This document shows, piece by piece, positions 8,009-15,975 of a stretch of 64,000 nt of DNA; within the stretch, counting starts at the first letter, position 1; each line of letters starts with the position of its first letter. The notes beneath the pieces are model-generated. The model had not been told where the DNA came from. It did not search any database and saw only the letters and a program-made list of their open reading frames with translations. The translations under genes and the position numbers were made by a program. Source of the stretch: Acinetobacter portensis (lineage in GTDB: Bacteria; Pseudomonadota; Gammaproteobacteria; Pseudomonadales; Moraxellaceae); contig NZ_CP096120.1 of NCBI RefSeq assembly GCF_023158935.1, positions 806,001 through 870,000 on the forward strand, given 5' to 3'.

Positions 8009-8638
8009 ATGCAAGACGATATTTCAGGTTGGTCAGATTGGGACCTCAATTTTAAGGGTATTGAAGAGATTTCTAGCCCAACTGAGTTACACGGTTTATT
8101 GACAGGAATTGTGTGTATTACACAAGCACCTACACGTGAAGAGTGGATTAAAATTCTTGAAACTTTAGAAGTTCCAGAGCTTAGTCCTGAAGCTTTAGAG
8201 TTACTTGAAACTGAAGGTGAAGATGTTTCGCATGCTTTATCTGAAGATGAACTCGACTATTTACCAATGCTACCAGATGATGAACATGCATTATCTGAGC
8301 GTGTGCAAGCTTTAGCAGACTGGTGTGCGGGCGTTGTACTCGGTTTTGGCTTGGCATCTGGGCATATTCGTACAGATGAACAAGAACTTATTGAAAACCT
8401 TCAAGACGTTGCTGCTGTTGAGTTTGAAGATTCAGACGACGATGATGAAGGTGAAGAAAGCTACCAAGAGTTATACGAATTTGTGCGTTTAATTCCTGTA
8501 AGTTTAGCAATGGGTCGTAAAAAAGTTGCAATTGATGAAACACCATTATTGCAAAACTTTCCTGCTAAAAAATCACAAGCGAAAGCAGCAGATATTACAA
8601 ATGCAGTTGAAATGTTTACGCCAAATCGTCCTAGTTAA
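8009..8638 (+). CDS. ygfB: UPF0149 family protein YgfB
   Basis: 209 residues from ATG 8009; an in-frame TTG four codons earlier is less likely. Family signatures are SSPTELHGLLTGIVC near the N terminus, WCAGVVLGFGLASG near the middle and YQELYEFVRLIPVSLAM. The protein is acidic, including EDSDDDDEGEE. Gene order ygfB-pepP-ubiH-ubiF is conserved in gammaproteobacteria. In Pseudomonas aeruginosa YgfB affects expression of the amidase AmpDh3; the role here is unknown. It is divergent from the coiled-coil/zapA pair. Confidence 0.88.
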   Translation: MQDDISGWSDWDLNFKGIEEISSPTELHGLLTGIVCITQAPTREEWIKILETLEVPELSPEALELLETEGEDVSHALSEDELDYLPMLPDDEHALSERVQALADWCAGVVLGFGLASGHIRTDEQELIENLQDVAAVEFEDSDDDDEGEESYQELYEFVRLIPVSLAMGRKKVAIDETPLLQNFPAKKSQAKAADITNAVEMFTPNRPS

Positions 8639-8755
8639 TTTAGTAAGTTTTTAATGTATTTTGTTGCATGATTATTCATATTTTTAGCACTATTTAAAGT
8701 GTGAATTTAATTGCAACAAAATATATCAACAATTCAAAAAAAGAAGTGACTGTAA

Positions 8756-10075
8756 ATGAAGAAATTGACTCAAGAACACTTTCAAGAGCGTCGTGACATT
8801 CTTGCAGGTGAAATGGGGTTGCGAAGTATTGCGATTATTGCAACAAGTCCCGTTGCTATGCGTAATAACGATGCCGATTATAAATACCGAGCAGACAGCA
8901 GTTTCTTTTATTTAACAGGTTTTGCTGAACCTGAAGCTGTTGCAGTTATTGAAACTTTTGATACAGAAGAAGAGGGTTATTGTTATAGCCTTTTTTGTCG
9001 CGAACGAAACCGTGAAATGGAAATTTGGAACGGTTACCGCGCAGGTATAGATGGCGCAATAGAAAATTATGAAGCAGATGAAGCTTTTGCTATTGAAAGC
9101 TTAGATGAAGAAATTATTGGAAAACTAACAGATAAAGATAAAGTTTTTTACCGTATAGGACACGATGCAGACTTTGATATTCGTGTTGCAAAATGGGTTA
9201 AAAAAGCTGAAGAACAACAGCGCGGTGGTTTTAATACACCTGCACGTTTAATTCAGTTAAACCGAATTGTTGATGAAATGCGCTTGCATAAATCTGCCGA
9301 TGAAATTGAGCTAATGCAAATTGCATCAGACATTAGCGCAGAAGCACATACACGTGCTATGAAAGCCGTTAAACCCGGCATGATGGAATATGCTTTAGAA
9401 GCAGAATTAAATTATGTATTTGGTAAAAATGGTTGCGTACCTGCATATAACAGCATAGTTGGTGGCGGTGAAAATGCATGTATTTTGCATTATGTAGAAA
9501 ATGATCAAGAACTCAAAGATGGTGATTTAGTGTTGATTGATGCGGCATGTGAATATCAACTTTATGCATCTGACATTACACGTACTTTTCCTGTAAATGG
9601 TAAATTTAGTCCAGAACAAAAAGCTTTATATAATATTATTTTAGATTCGCAAATTGCTGCAATTGATGCAGTCAGAATTGGTAATTCATATAAAGAGCCA
9701 CACAATGTTGCGGTAAAAATATTGGTTCAAGGTTTACTTGATTTGGGCATTATGCAAGGCGATTTAGAACAAATTATTGCAAGTGAAAGTTATCGTCAGT
9801 TTTATATGCATGGAACAGGGCATTGGTTAGGCATGGATGTGCATGATGTTGGTTCATATAAAATGAATAGTCACTGGCGTAATTATGCCGAAGGTATGGT
9901 GGTTACGATTGAACCTGGTCTTTATATTGCCCCTGATGATTCAACTGTAGATGAAAAATGGCGTGGCATTGGTATTCGTATTGAAGATGATGTTGTGGTA
10001 ACCAAAAATGGTCCACTCGTTTTAACAAAGAATGTGGTGAAGACTGTAGAAGAAATAGAAGCTTTGATGGCGTGA
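8756..10075 (+). CDS. pepP: Xaa-Pro aminopeptidase PepP
   Basis: 439 residues, a normal length for PepP. An N-terminal aminopeptidase-P domain (DADYKYRADSSFFYLTGF) precedes the pita-bread M24 domain. The five metal ligands are visible near D262 (LIDAACEY), D273 (SDITRTF), H352 (HGTGHWLG), E385 (EPGLYI) and E409 (RIEDDV). It removes N-terminal residues preceding proline. In the usual order ubiH follows; here a 5.7-kb arsenic/IS island starts right at the stop codon, whose last base is the first base of the ATATT target duplication. Its probable native terminator is now at 15754. Confidence 0.95.
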   Translation: MKKLTQEHFQERRDILAGEMGLRSIAIIATSPVAMRNNDADYKYRADSSFFYLTGFAEPEAVAVIETFDTEEEGYCYSLFCRERNREMEIWNGYRAGIDGAIENYEADEAFAIESLDEEIIGKLTDKDKVFYRIGHDADFDIRVAKWVKKAEEQQRGGFNTPARLIQLNRIVDEMRLHKSADEIELMQIASDISAEAHTRAMKAVKPGMMEYALEAELNYVFGKNGCVPAYNSIVGGGENACILHYVENDQELKDGDLVLIDAACEYQLYASDITRTFPVNGKFSPEQKALYNIILDSQIAAIDAVRIGNSYKEPHNVAVKILVQGLLDLGIMQGDLEQIIASESYRQFYMHGTGHWLGMDVHDVGSYKMNSHWRNYAEGMVVTIEPGLYIAPDDSTVDEKWRGIGIRIEDDVVVTKNGPLVLTKNVVKTVEEIEALMA

Positions 10076-10079
10076 TATT

Positions 10080-11561
10080 TGTTATTCCCAAGTAGAAATG
10101 TCCTACCTAATAACCAAATAGAAATGTCCTATACAGGACTTTCCAAGTCAAGCACAGGATTCAGATTTCGTTCTTTGATTGCTGTTTTCTGTGCACGTCT
10201 ACGTGGCATCTTTTGAGAACGATTACGTTTGTTTTGCTGTTCCAATTCTTCATGCTGTTGCTGGATATGAGCCAAGACTGAACCCAAACGTTTATTCTCA
10301 ACGATCTCTCGCTGGTTGAGCTGACTTAACTTATCGAAGATGCTGTAATTGATCTTCCGACCTTGATGCTCAATCGCTACCGTACCATCAGGGTATTCCA
10401 GAAATTCAAGATATTTACCGATTAGCCTCTGATTTTCCTCTGTATTCTCCAGGAGATATACGCATTTATCATAAGTAATGGTCAAGCTATTCGTGACTCT
10501 ACGGGGTTCACGCCAGGTAAAAACATCATCTAATTCCTCAGCTGTTTCAGTGACAGTCCGGTGTAGATCCTTGGGATTAAAAGCCATCTTGGCAAATTTA
10601 CGATTAAACTGCTCGATAAAGTAGGGTAACCACTTATTCGCATCTGCAATCGAATTGATACCCTCCAGGCGCATTTCCTTGATCAGACGGTCCTGAAGGG
10701 TTCTGTTGGCACGTTCTACGCGACCTTTGGCCTGGGGTGAGTTAGCGAAGATGATATCGATATTGAGGGTACTGAGTACGCGTCCAAACTGGGTAATCTT
10801 GCTGTCTTTCTTGCTGCTTTGATTCACCCTAAAGACTGAATGTTTGTCGCTGTAAAACGCTAAAGGCTTACCATGCTGTTCAACATACAAGCGTGTCGAA
10901 ATCATATAGTCAAAGGCTGATTCTGATTCACAGAAGCGTAAATGCTGCAATTTGCCTGTGGCATCATCGATAAAGACTAGCAGACAGCATTTAGCGGCTC
11001 TTCCTTCAAACCAGTCATGGTGTGAGCCATCGATTTGTACCAGTTCACCATAACAATCTCGGTTATATCGAGGCTGATATGGGCGTTTCAGGCGCTTGGA
11101 GCGAGGAATCCATAAATCGGCTGCAATCATCCAGCAACGCAGGGTTTCCACTGAAAGATCGAATCCATGAACGGTAGTGAGCTTTTCATGCGCTAAAGTG
11201 GGTCCGAAACCATGGAGTTGATCCGAAACAATATTGAGGCACTTGAGTCTGAGTTCTTCAGGAAGTTTGCAGTTGCTGGTTTGGCCACGACCAGCATGGG
11301 CTAATGCAGCTGGGCCTTGAGCTTTGTATTTCTGCAGTAAGCGTCTGATCTGACGTTCTGAAATATGAAGTAGCTGAGCAGCCTGGGATTGAGTTATGCG
11401 TTGATCGCAGATTTCCTGCAAGACCGACAATCGTTTAAGTTCTTTATCCGACATAGACACCAACATATCAAACCGTCCGCTTCAATAATCGCAAAAGTGC
11501 ATATTCTAAAAGCGGACATTTTTACTTTGGAGAAACCGGACATTTCTATTTTGGGCTTACA
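10080..11561 (-). mobile_element. ISNCY/IS1202-group insertion sequence, left copy
   Basis: A 1482-bp element. The outer end begins TGTTATTCCCAAG and the inner end, read inward, TGTAAGCCCAAAAT; both continue to TAGAAATGTCC. The 5-bp direct repeat ATATT flanks it (10075-10079 and 11562-11566). The inner end lies exactly 5 bp from the XerC arm of a pdif site at 11567. It is the same element, apparently without change, as the copy at 14227-15708 in opposite orientation. Base composition is visibly richer in GC than its surroundings. Confidence 0.93.
10129..11466 (-). CDS. ISNCY-family transposase (left copy)
   Basis: 445 residues. An N-terminal helix-turn-helix (ITQSQAAQLLHISERQIRRL) is followed by an RNase-H-type DDE core: IDGSHHDW (first Asp), FYSDKHSVFR (second Asp) and KGRVERANRTLQDRL (Glu). 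The basic C terminus has KRNRSQKMPRRRAQK. The translation is identical to that of the copy at 14322-15659. The family is known for elements that insert next to Xer/dif sites, which fits the 5-bp distance seen here. Confidence 0.93.
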   Translation of the reverse strand: MLVSMSDKELKRLSVLQEICDQRITQSQAAQLLHISERQIRRLLQKYKAQGPAALAHAGRGQTSNCKLPEELRLKCLNIVSDQLHGFGPTLAHEKLTTVHGFDLSVETLRCWMIAADLWIPRSKRLKRPYQPRYNRDCYGELVQIDGSHHDWFEGRAAKCCLLVFIDDATGKLQHLRFCESESAFDYMISTRLYVEQHGKPLAFYSDKHSVFRVNQSSKKDSKITQFGRVLSTLNIDIIFANSPQAKGRVERANRTLQDRLIKEMRLEGINSIADANKWLPYFIEQFNRKFAKMAFNPKDLHRTVTETAEELDDVFTWREPRRVTNSLTITYDKCVYLLENTEENQRLIGKYLEFLEYPDGTVAIEHQGRKINYSIFDKLSQLNQREIVENKRLGSVLAHIQQQHEELEQQNKRNRSQKMPRRRAQKTAIKERNLNPVLDLESPV

Positions 11562-11566
11562 ATATT

Positions 11567-11594
11567 ATTTTGTATAAGAAATTTTATGTTAAAT
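11567..11594 (+). other. pdif Xer recombination site (left, XerC to XerD)
   Basis: XerC arm ATTTTGTATAA (11567-11577), 6-base spacer GAAATT, XerD arm TTATGTTAAAT (11584-11594). The XerD arm equals that of E. coli dif. The arsC stop is only 12 bp away. Orientation is opposite to the site at 14194. Confidence 0.88.
11569..11580 (+). repeat. 12-bp direct repeat, left member (partner 15744-15755)
   Basis: TTTGTATAAGAA covers most of the left XerC arm plus three spacer bases and recurs at 15744-15755 just before the displaced terminator. The pair may mark the boundaries of the integrated island. A chance match in AT-rich DNA is possible. Confidence 0.55.
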
Positions 11595-11606
11595 GAAGCG
11601 GATTTA

Positions 11607-12032
11607 TTAAATCCGCTTGCCATCTTTATTAATGATGATCTCACCATCTTCTTTGATAAAAGCACCAAGTTGAGGTGCAGACAAAATATCTAAAACGAGT
11701 TCAGATGGTCGACATAGTCTTACGCCTAACTCAGTCACCACAAATGGACGATTAATCAAAATTGGATACTCAAGCATAAAATTAATGAGCTGTTCATCTG
11801 TCCAGTGTGGCTGATCCAATTTATGAGTTTCAAAAGGTTCTACATTTTTACGAATAGCTTCATGTACAGAAAGACCTGATTTTTCAATTAAATTAATCAG
11901 TTCTCTCTTGCTCGGAGGGTTGAGAAGATACTCAATAATTTCAGGTTCCTCTCCGGTATTTCGAATTAAAGCCAGTGTATTTCTTGATGTTCCGCAAGCA
12001 GGGTTGTGATAGATCTTAACTTTTGATGACAT
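11607..12032 (-). CDS. arsC: Arsenate reductase ArsC (glutaredoxin-coupled)
   Basis: 141 residues with the R773-type ArsC layout: catalytic Cys13 in YHNPACGTSRNTL, then INRPFVV and LCRPSE carrying the arginines that hold arsenate. It reduces arsenate to arsenite using glutathione and glutaredoxin, feeding the Acr3 exporter. It is divergent from arsR-acr3-arsH across an 82-bp shared promoter. Its stop lies 12 bp from the left pdif site, so the gene is an edge of the Xer module. Confidence 0.95.
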   Translation of the reverse strand: MSSKVKIYHNPACGTSRNTLALIRNTGEEPEIIEYLLNPPSKRELINLIEKSGLSVHEAIRKNVEPFETHKLDQPHWTDEQLINFMLEYPILINRPFVVTELGVRLCRPSELVLDILSAPQLGAFIKEDGEIIINKDGKRI

Positions 12033-12059
12033 TGGATTAACTCAGAACTTAATAATATT

Positions 12060-12105
12060 GCATTTATATATGGATATGCGTATATTCGCAATAGCATATA
12101 TTAGA
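12060..12105. promoter_or_regulatory. Shared ars promoter with candidate ArsR operator
   Basis: The 82-bp gap between arsC and arsR holds interrupted dyads: ATATATG (12066-12072) with CATATAT (12095-12101), and within them ATATGCG and CGCAATA. ArsR-type repressors bind such AT-rich imperfect dyads over divergent ars promoters and release on arsenite. Exact operator limits are not fixed by inspection. Confidence 0.5.
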
Positions 12106-12114
12106 GTGTAGATT

Positions 12115-12429
12115 ATGAATCAAGCAGATTTCTTTAAATGCCTATCTGACCCGACACGTCTAGATATTTTAAAAATTATTTTAGCAAGACAAAATGTATG
12201 TGTTTGTGAAATCACAGAGATCTTACAACTGAGCCAACCCAAAATTTCTCGTCACTTGGCTTTACTCCGTAACCTCTCAATTTTGCTAGATGAGCGTAAG
12301 GGACAATGGGTGTATTACCGTTTAAATCCAGATTTACCAGTATGGGCAACTTCTATCCTTAATGTTTTAAAGGATGAGGTATTGAATATACCTTCGAGCA
12401 ATTTATCTATTTCTATGCAATGTGAGTAA
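12115..12429 (+). CDS. arsR: Arsenic-responsive repressor ArsR
   Basis: 104 residues with an ArsR/SmtB winged helix: LSDPTRLDILKII, then metal-site NVCVCEI (Cys29 and Cys31) and recognition helix LSQPKISRHLALL. The CVC pair in the helix is the R773-type As(III)/Sb(III) sensor. It should repress both its own operon and divergent arsC until arsenite is present. acr3 starts 4 bp after its stop, so the genes are translationally close. Confidence 0.94.
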   Translation: MNQADFFKCLSDPTRLDILKIILARQNVCVCEITEILQLSQPKISRHLALLRNLSILLDERKGQWVYYRLNPDLPVWATSILNVLKDEVLNIPSSNLSISMQCE

Positions 12430-12433
12430 TTGA

Positions 12434-13468
12434 ATGTCCGCATCCAAACTCTCATTTTTAGATCGTAACCTTACGTTATGGATCTTTATTGCCATGGCAT
12501 TAGGCGTAGGTGTTGGGGTGTTTTTCCCTCAAATATCTGTGGTGCTCGATCAATTAAGCATTAATTCAGTAAATATCCCTATCGCTATAGGGCTTATTTT
12601 GATGATGTATCCACCACTTGCCAAAGTAGACTATGCGACCTTGCCTAAAGTCTTTGAGGACAAGCGAACCCTTACATTGTCTCTTATTCAAAACTGGCTA
12701 ATTGCACCTTGCTTAATGTTTGGTTTGGCAATTATTTTTTTGCACGCCTATCCCGAATACATGACTGGTCTCATTCTGATTGGTTTAGCCCGATGTATTG
12801 CGATGGTCTTGGTTTGGAATAACTTGGCAGGTGGGGATAATCAGTATGTGGCAGCCTTAGTGGCATTTAACAGTATCTTCCAAATTTTATTCTTTAGTAC
12901 CTATGCTTGGTTGTTCTTGACCTTCTTACCACCATTTTTTGGGGTAGAAGCACAAATTATTGATGTGGGTTTTTGGACAATCACCCAAGCTGTACTGATT
13001 TATCTCGGCATCCCGTTCTTACTCGGCTTTTTAACTCGATTAATTTTAGTTAAAAACAAAGGTTTGAATTGGTATCAAGATAAATTTATTCCAAAAATCA
13101 GCCCAATGAGTCTTATCGCCCTTTTATTCACCATTGTGGCGATGTTTAGCCTGAAAGGTAGCGAAGTCGTCAGCCTTCCTCTAGACGTGCTTAGAATTGC
13201 TATTCCTTTGACGATCTATTTTGTTGCAATGTTCTTCATCAGCTTCTTTATGAGTAAGTGGATGGGCAATGATTACCCTAAAACGACTGCTATTTCCTTT
13301 ACTGCGGCAGGCAACAATTTTGAATTAGCACTTGCTGTAGCCATTGCCACTTTTGGATTAGCTTCACCTGTCGCTTTCACTACCGTGATTGGCCCACTTG
13401 TAGAAGTACCTGTATTGATTGCTTTAGTGATCGTATCACTATGGCTGAGAAAAAAAGTATTTAAATAG
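12434..13468 (+). CDS. acr3: Acr3-family arsenite efflux permease
   Basis: 344 residues with about ten membrane segments. It has the Acr3-type [15 protein letters not shown] segment and the essential-cysteine segment [18 protein letters not shown] (Cys near residue 121), plus [17 protein letters not shown]. It exports arsenite across the inner membrane, driven by the proton gradient. It belongs to the Acr3 family, not to E. coli ArsB. It lies between arsR and arsH in a compact operon. Confidence 0.94.
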   Translation: MSASKLSFLDRNLTLWIFIAMALGVGVGVFFPQISVVLDQLSINSVNIPIAIGLILMMYPPLAKVDYATLPKVFEDKRTLTLSLIQNWLIAPCLMFGLAIIFLHAYPEYMTGLILIGLARCIAMVLVWNNLAGGDNQYVAALVAFNSIFQILFFSTYAWLFLTFLPPFFGVEAQIIDVGFWTITQAVLIYLGIPFLLGFLTRLILVKNKGLNWYQDKFIPKISPMSLIALLFTIVAMFSLKGSEVVSLPLDVLRIAIPLTIYFVAMFFISFFMSKWMGNDYPKTTAISFTAAGNNFELALAVAIATFGLASPVAFTTVIGPLVEVPVLIALVIVSLWLRKKVFK

Positions 13469-13479
13469 GCATGAGTTGA

Positions 13480-14184
13480 ATGAACTTACCCAATATTGAT
13501 CTTAGTCTTTTAGAAAAACCGAGTTTAGAAAAAGTTCAGGCAAAGAAGCTTGAACATCCACCAAGAATACTGCTTCTGTATGGCTCAAATCGTGAGAGAT
13601 CATATAGCCGTTTAGCTGTTCAGGAAGCTGGTCGAATCCTTGAGTATTTTGGTGCGGAAGTGAAAATTTTCCATCCTAAAGGGCTACCTCTCCCTGAAGA
13701 TGGTGATATGCAACATCCAAGGGTGAAAGAACTACATGAACTCTTAGCATGGTCAGAGGGCATGGTTTGGTGTTCTCCTGAGCGTCATGGCTCAATGAGT
13801 TCAATATTGAAAGCTCAAATTGATTGGATTCCATTAGCAGCAGGTGCAATACGTGCAACGCAAGGTAAAACTTTAGCTGTGATGCAAGTATGTGGCGGTT
13901 CACAGTCGTTTAATGCTGTAAATCAATTGCGTATTTTAGGACGTTGGATGCGTATGATTACGATACCCAATCAGTCCTCAGTTCCTAAAGCATTTCTTGA
14001 GTTTGAAGAAGATGGTCGTATGAAACCTTCTTCTTATTACCAAAGAATTGTAGATGTAATGGAAGAACTTTATAAATTTACGCTTTTAACCAGAGGGCAG
14101 TCAGCATATCTCACTGATCGTTACTCTGAACGTGTAGAAAGTGCGGAAGAGCTTTTAAAACGTGTGAATCAGAAGAGTATTTAG
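13480..14184 (+). CDS. arsH: ArsH, NADPH-dependent FMN reductase/organoarsenical oxidase
   Basis: 234 residues with a flavodoxin-like fold: [15 protein letters not shown] near residues 30-44 is the FMN-phosphate loop, and [20 protein letters not shown] is typical of ArsH. ArsH oxidises trivalent organoarsenicals and is a common last gene of ars operons. It starts 11 bp after acr3 and ends 9 bp before the right pdif site, so the cassette fills the module almost completely. Confidence 0.94.
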   Translation: MNLPNIDLSLLEKPSLEKVQAKKLEHPPRILLLYGSNRERSYSRLAVQEAGRILEYFGAEVKIFHPKGLPLPEDGDMQHPRVKELHELLAWSEGMVWCSPERHGSMSSILKAQIDWIPLAAGAIRATQGKTLAVMQVCGGSQSFNAVNQLRILGRWMRMITIPNQSSVPKAFLEFEEDGRMKPSSYYQRIVDVMEELYKFTLLTRGQSAYLTDRYSERVESAEELLKRVNQKSI

Positions 14185-14193
14185 ATTTCCTAA

Positions 14194-14221
14194 AATTAAC
14201 ATAATACACCTTATACTAAAT
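14194..14221 (-). other. pdif Xer recombination site (right, inverse to the left site)
   Basis: On the plus strand: XerD arm AATTAACATAA (14194-14204), spacer TACACC, XerC arm TTATACTAAAT (14211-14221). Read on the minus strand this gives XerC arm ATTTAGTATAA, spacer GGTGTA, XerD arm TTATGTTAATT, very close to Acinetobacter plasmid pdif sites as I recall them. The IS copy begins 5 bp beyond the XerC arm. Confidence 0.9.
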
Positions 14222-14226
14222 GCTAT

Positions 14227-15708
14227 TGTAAGCCCAAAATAGAAATGTCCGGTTTCTCCAAAGTAAAAATGTCCGCTTTTAGAATATGCACTTTTGCGAT
14301 TATTGAAGCGGACGGTTTGATATGTTGGTGTCTATGTCGGATAAAGAACTTAAACGATTGTCGGTCTTGCAGGAAATCTGCGATCAACGCATAACTCAAT
14401 CCCAGGCTGCTCAGCTACTTCATATTTCAGAACGTCAGATCAGACGCTTACTGCAGAAATACAAAGCTCAAGGCCCAGCTGCATTAGCCCATGCTGGTCG
14501 TGGCCAAACCAGCAACTGCAAACTTCCTGAAGAACTCAGACTCAAGTGCCTCAATATTGTTTCGGATCAACTCCATGGTTTCGGACCCACTTTAGCGCAT
14601 GAAAAGCTCACTACCGTTCATGGATTCGATCTTTCAGTGGAAACCCTGCGTTGCTGGATGATTGCAGCCGATTTATGGATTCCTCGCTCCAAGCGCCTGA
14701 AACGCCCATATCAGCCTCGATATAACCGAGATTGTTATGGTGAACTGGTACAAATCGATGGCTCACACCATGACTGGTTTGAAGGAAGAGCCGCTAAATG
14801 CTGTCTGCTAGTCTTTATCGATGATGCCACAGGCAAATTGCAGCATTTACGCTTCTGTGAATCAGAATCAGCCTTTGACTATATGATTTCGACACGCTTG
14901 TATGTTGAACAGCATGGTAAGCCTTTAGCGTTTTACAGCGACAAACATTCAGTCTTTAGGGTGAATCAAAGCAGCAAGAAAGACAGCAAGATTACCCAGT
15001 TTGGACGCGTACTCAGTACCCTCAATATCGATATCATCTTCGCTAACTCACCCCAGGCCAAAGGTCGCGTAGAACGTGCCAACAGAACCCTTCAGGACCG
15101 TCTGATCAAGGAAATGCGCCTGGAGGGTATCAATTCGATTGCAGATGCGAATAAGTGGTTACCCTACTTTATCGAGCAGTTTAATCGTAAATTTGCCAAG
15201 ATGGCTTTTAATCCCAAGGATCTACACCGGACTGTCACTGAAACAGCTGAGGAATTAGATGATGTTTTTACCTGGCGTGAACCCCGTAGAGTCACGAATA
15301 GCTTGACCATTACTTATGATAAATGCGTATATCTCCTGGAGAATACAGAGGAAAATCAGAGGCTAATCGGTAAATATCTTGAATTTCTGGAATACCCTGA
15401 TGGTACGGTAGCGATTGAGCATCAAGGTCGGAAGATCAATTACAGCATCTTCGATAAGTTAAGTCAGCTCAACCAGCGAGAGATCGTTGAGAATAAACGT
15501 TTGGGTTCAGTCTTGGCTCATATCCAGCAACAGCATGAAGAATTGGAACAGCAAAACAAACGTAATCGTTCTCAAAAGATGCCACGTAGACGTGCACAGA
15601 AAACAGCAATCAAAGAACGAAATCTGAATCCTGTGCTTGACTTGGAAAGTCCTGTATAGGACATTTCTATTTGGTTATTAGGTAGGACATTTCTACTTGG
15701 GAATAACA
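14227..15708 (+). mobile_element. ISNCY/IS1202-group insertion sequence, right copy
   Basis: A 1482-bp copy of the element at 10080-11561 in inverted orientation. The direct repeat GCTAT flanks it (14222-14226 and 15709-15713). This differs from the left copy's ATATT, so each copy entered by its own insertion. The inner end is 5 bp from the right XerC arm, the same geometry as on the left. Confidence 0.93.
14322..15659 (+). CDS. ISNCY-family transposase (right copy)
   Basis: 445 residues, identical in translation to the left copy, with the same helix-turn-helix, DDE catalytic residues and basic tail. The frame is complete, so the element may still be active. The start MLVSMSDKELKRL lies about 95 bp inside the element end. 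Confidence 0.93.
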   Translation: MLVSMSDKELKRLSVLQEICDQRITQSQAAQLLHISERQIRRLLQKYKAQGPAALAHAGRGQTSNCKLPEELRLKCLNIVSDQLHGFGPTLAHEKLTTVHGFDLSVETLRCWMIAADLWIPRSKRLKRPYQPRYNRDCYGELVQIDGSHHDWFEGRAAKCCLLVFIDDATGKLQHLRFCESESAFDYMISTRLYVEQHGKPLAFYSDKHSVFRVNQSSKKDSKITQFGRVLSTLNIDIIFANSPQAKGRVERANRTLQDRLIKEMRLEGINSIADANKWLPYFIEQFNRKFAKMAFNPKDLHRTVTETAEELDDVFTWREPRRVTNSLTITYDKCVYLLENTEENQRLIGKYLEFLEYPDGTVAIEHQGRKINYSIFDKLSQLNQREIVENKRLGSVLAHIQQQHEELEQQNKRNRSQKMPRRRAQKTAIKERNLNPVLDLESPV

Positions 15709-15743
15709 GCTATTTTTTATTTTATATAAATCATATTGTTATG

Positions 15744-15755
15744 TTTGTATAAGAA
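15744..15755 (+). repeat. 12-bp direct repeat, right member (partner 11569-11580)
   Basis: TTTGTATAAGAA, identical to most of the left XerC arm plus three spacer bases. What follows (GTCCAGACC) is not an XerD arm but the displaced terminator, so this looks like half of a recombined site. Confidence 0.5.
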
Positions 15756-15784
15756 GTCCAGACCTATCGATCTGGGCTTTTTAT
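15754..15784 (+). terminator. Terminator between the ars island and ubiH, probably the native pepP terminator
   Basis: AAGTCCAGA pairs with TCTGGGCTT (one T-G pair) and is followed by T's. The nearest complete upstream gene today is a transposase, but without the island this hairpin would lie about 25-30 bases after pepP. The rest of the gap to ubiH (15785-15975) shows nothing further. Confidence 0.7.
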
Positions 15785-15975
15785 GGATTCATCATGTTTA
15801 ACGATCAATTGTTAAAGACGGTTCCACAATTTTTATAAAATATTTTAGAGAATCAAAAAATCTTCTTTGCAGGAACCATTATTAAAAACCTCATCTTTAA
15901 GGTAATATAAAATCCATTAAAGATTTTAGGTATTTCGAGCCAAAACCTCGAAAACAGCATAAGAAGGATACAGGC

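Noticed and set aside
7945-8049. N-terminal extension of the coiled-coil gene before zapA
   Set aside because: The extra residues are not coiled-coil and would overlap the divergent ygfB start.
10080-15708. Classical composite transposon made of two inverted IS copies carrying ars genes
   Set aside because: Each IS has its own, different 5-bp duplication, so the pair did not insert together as one unit.
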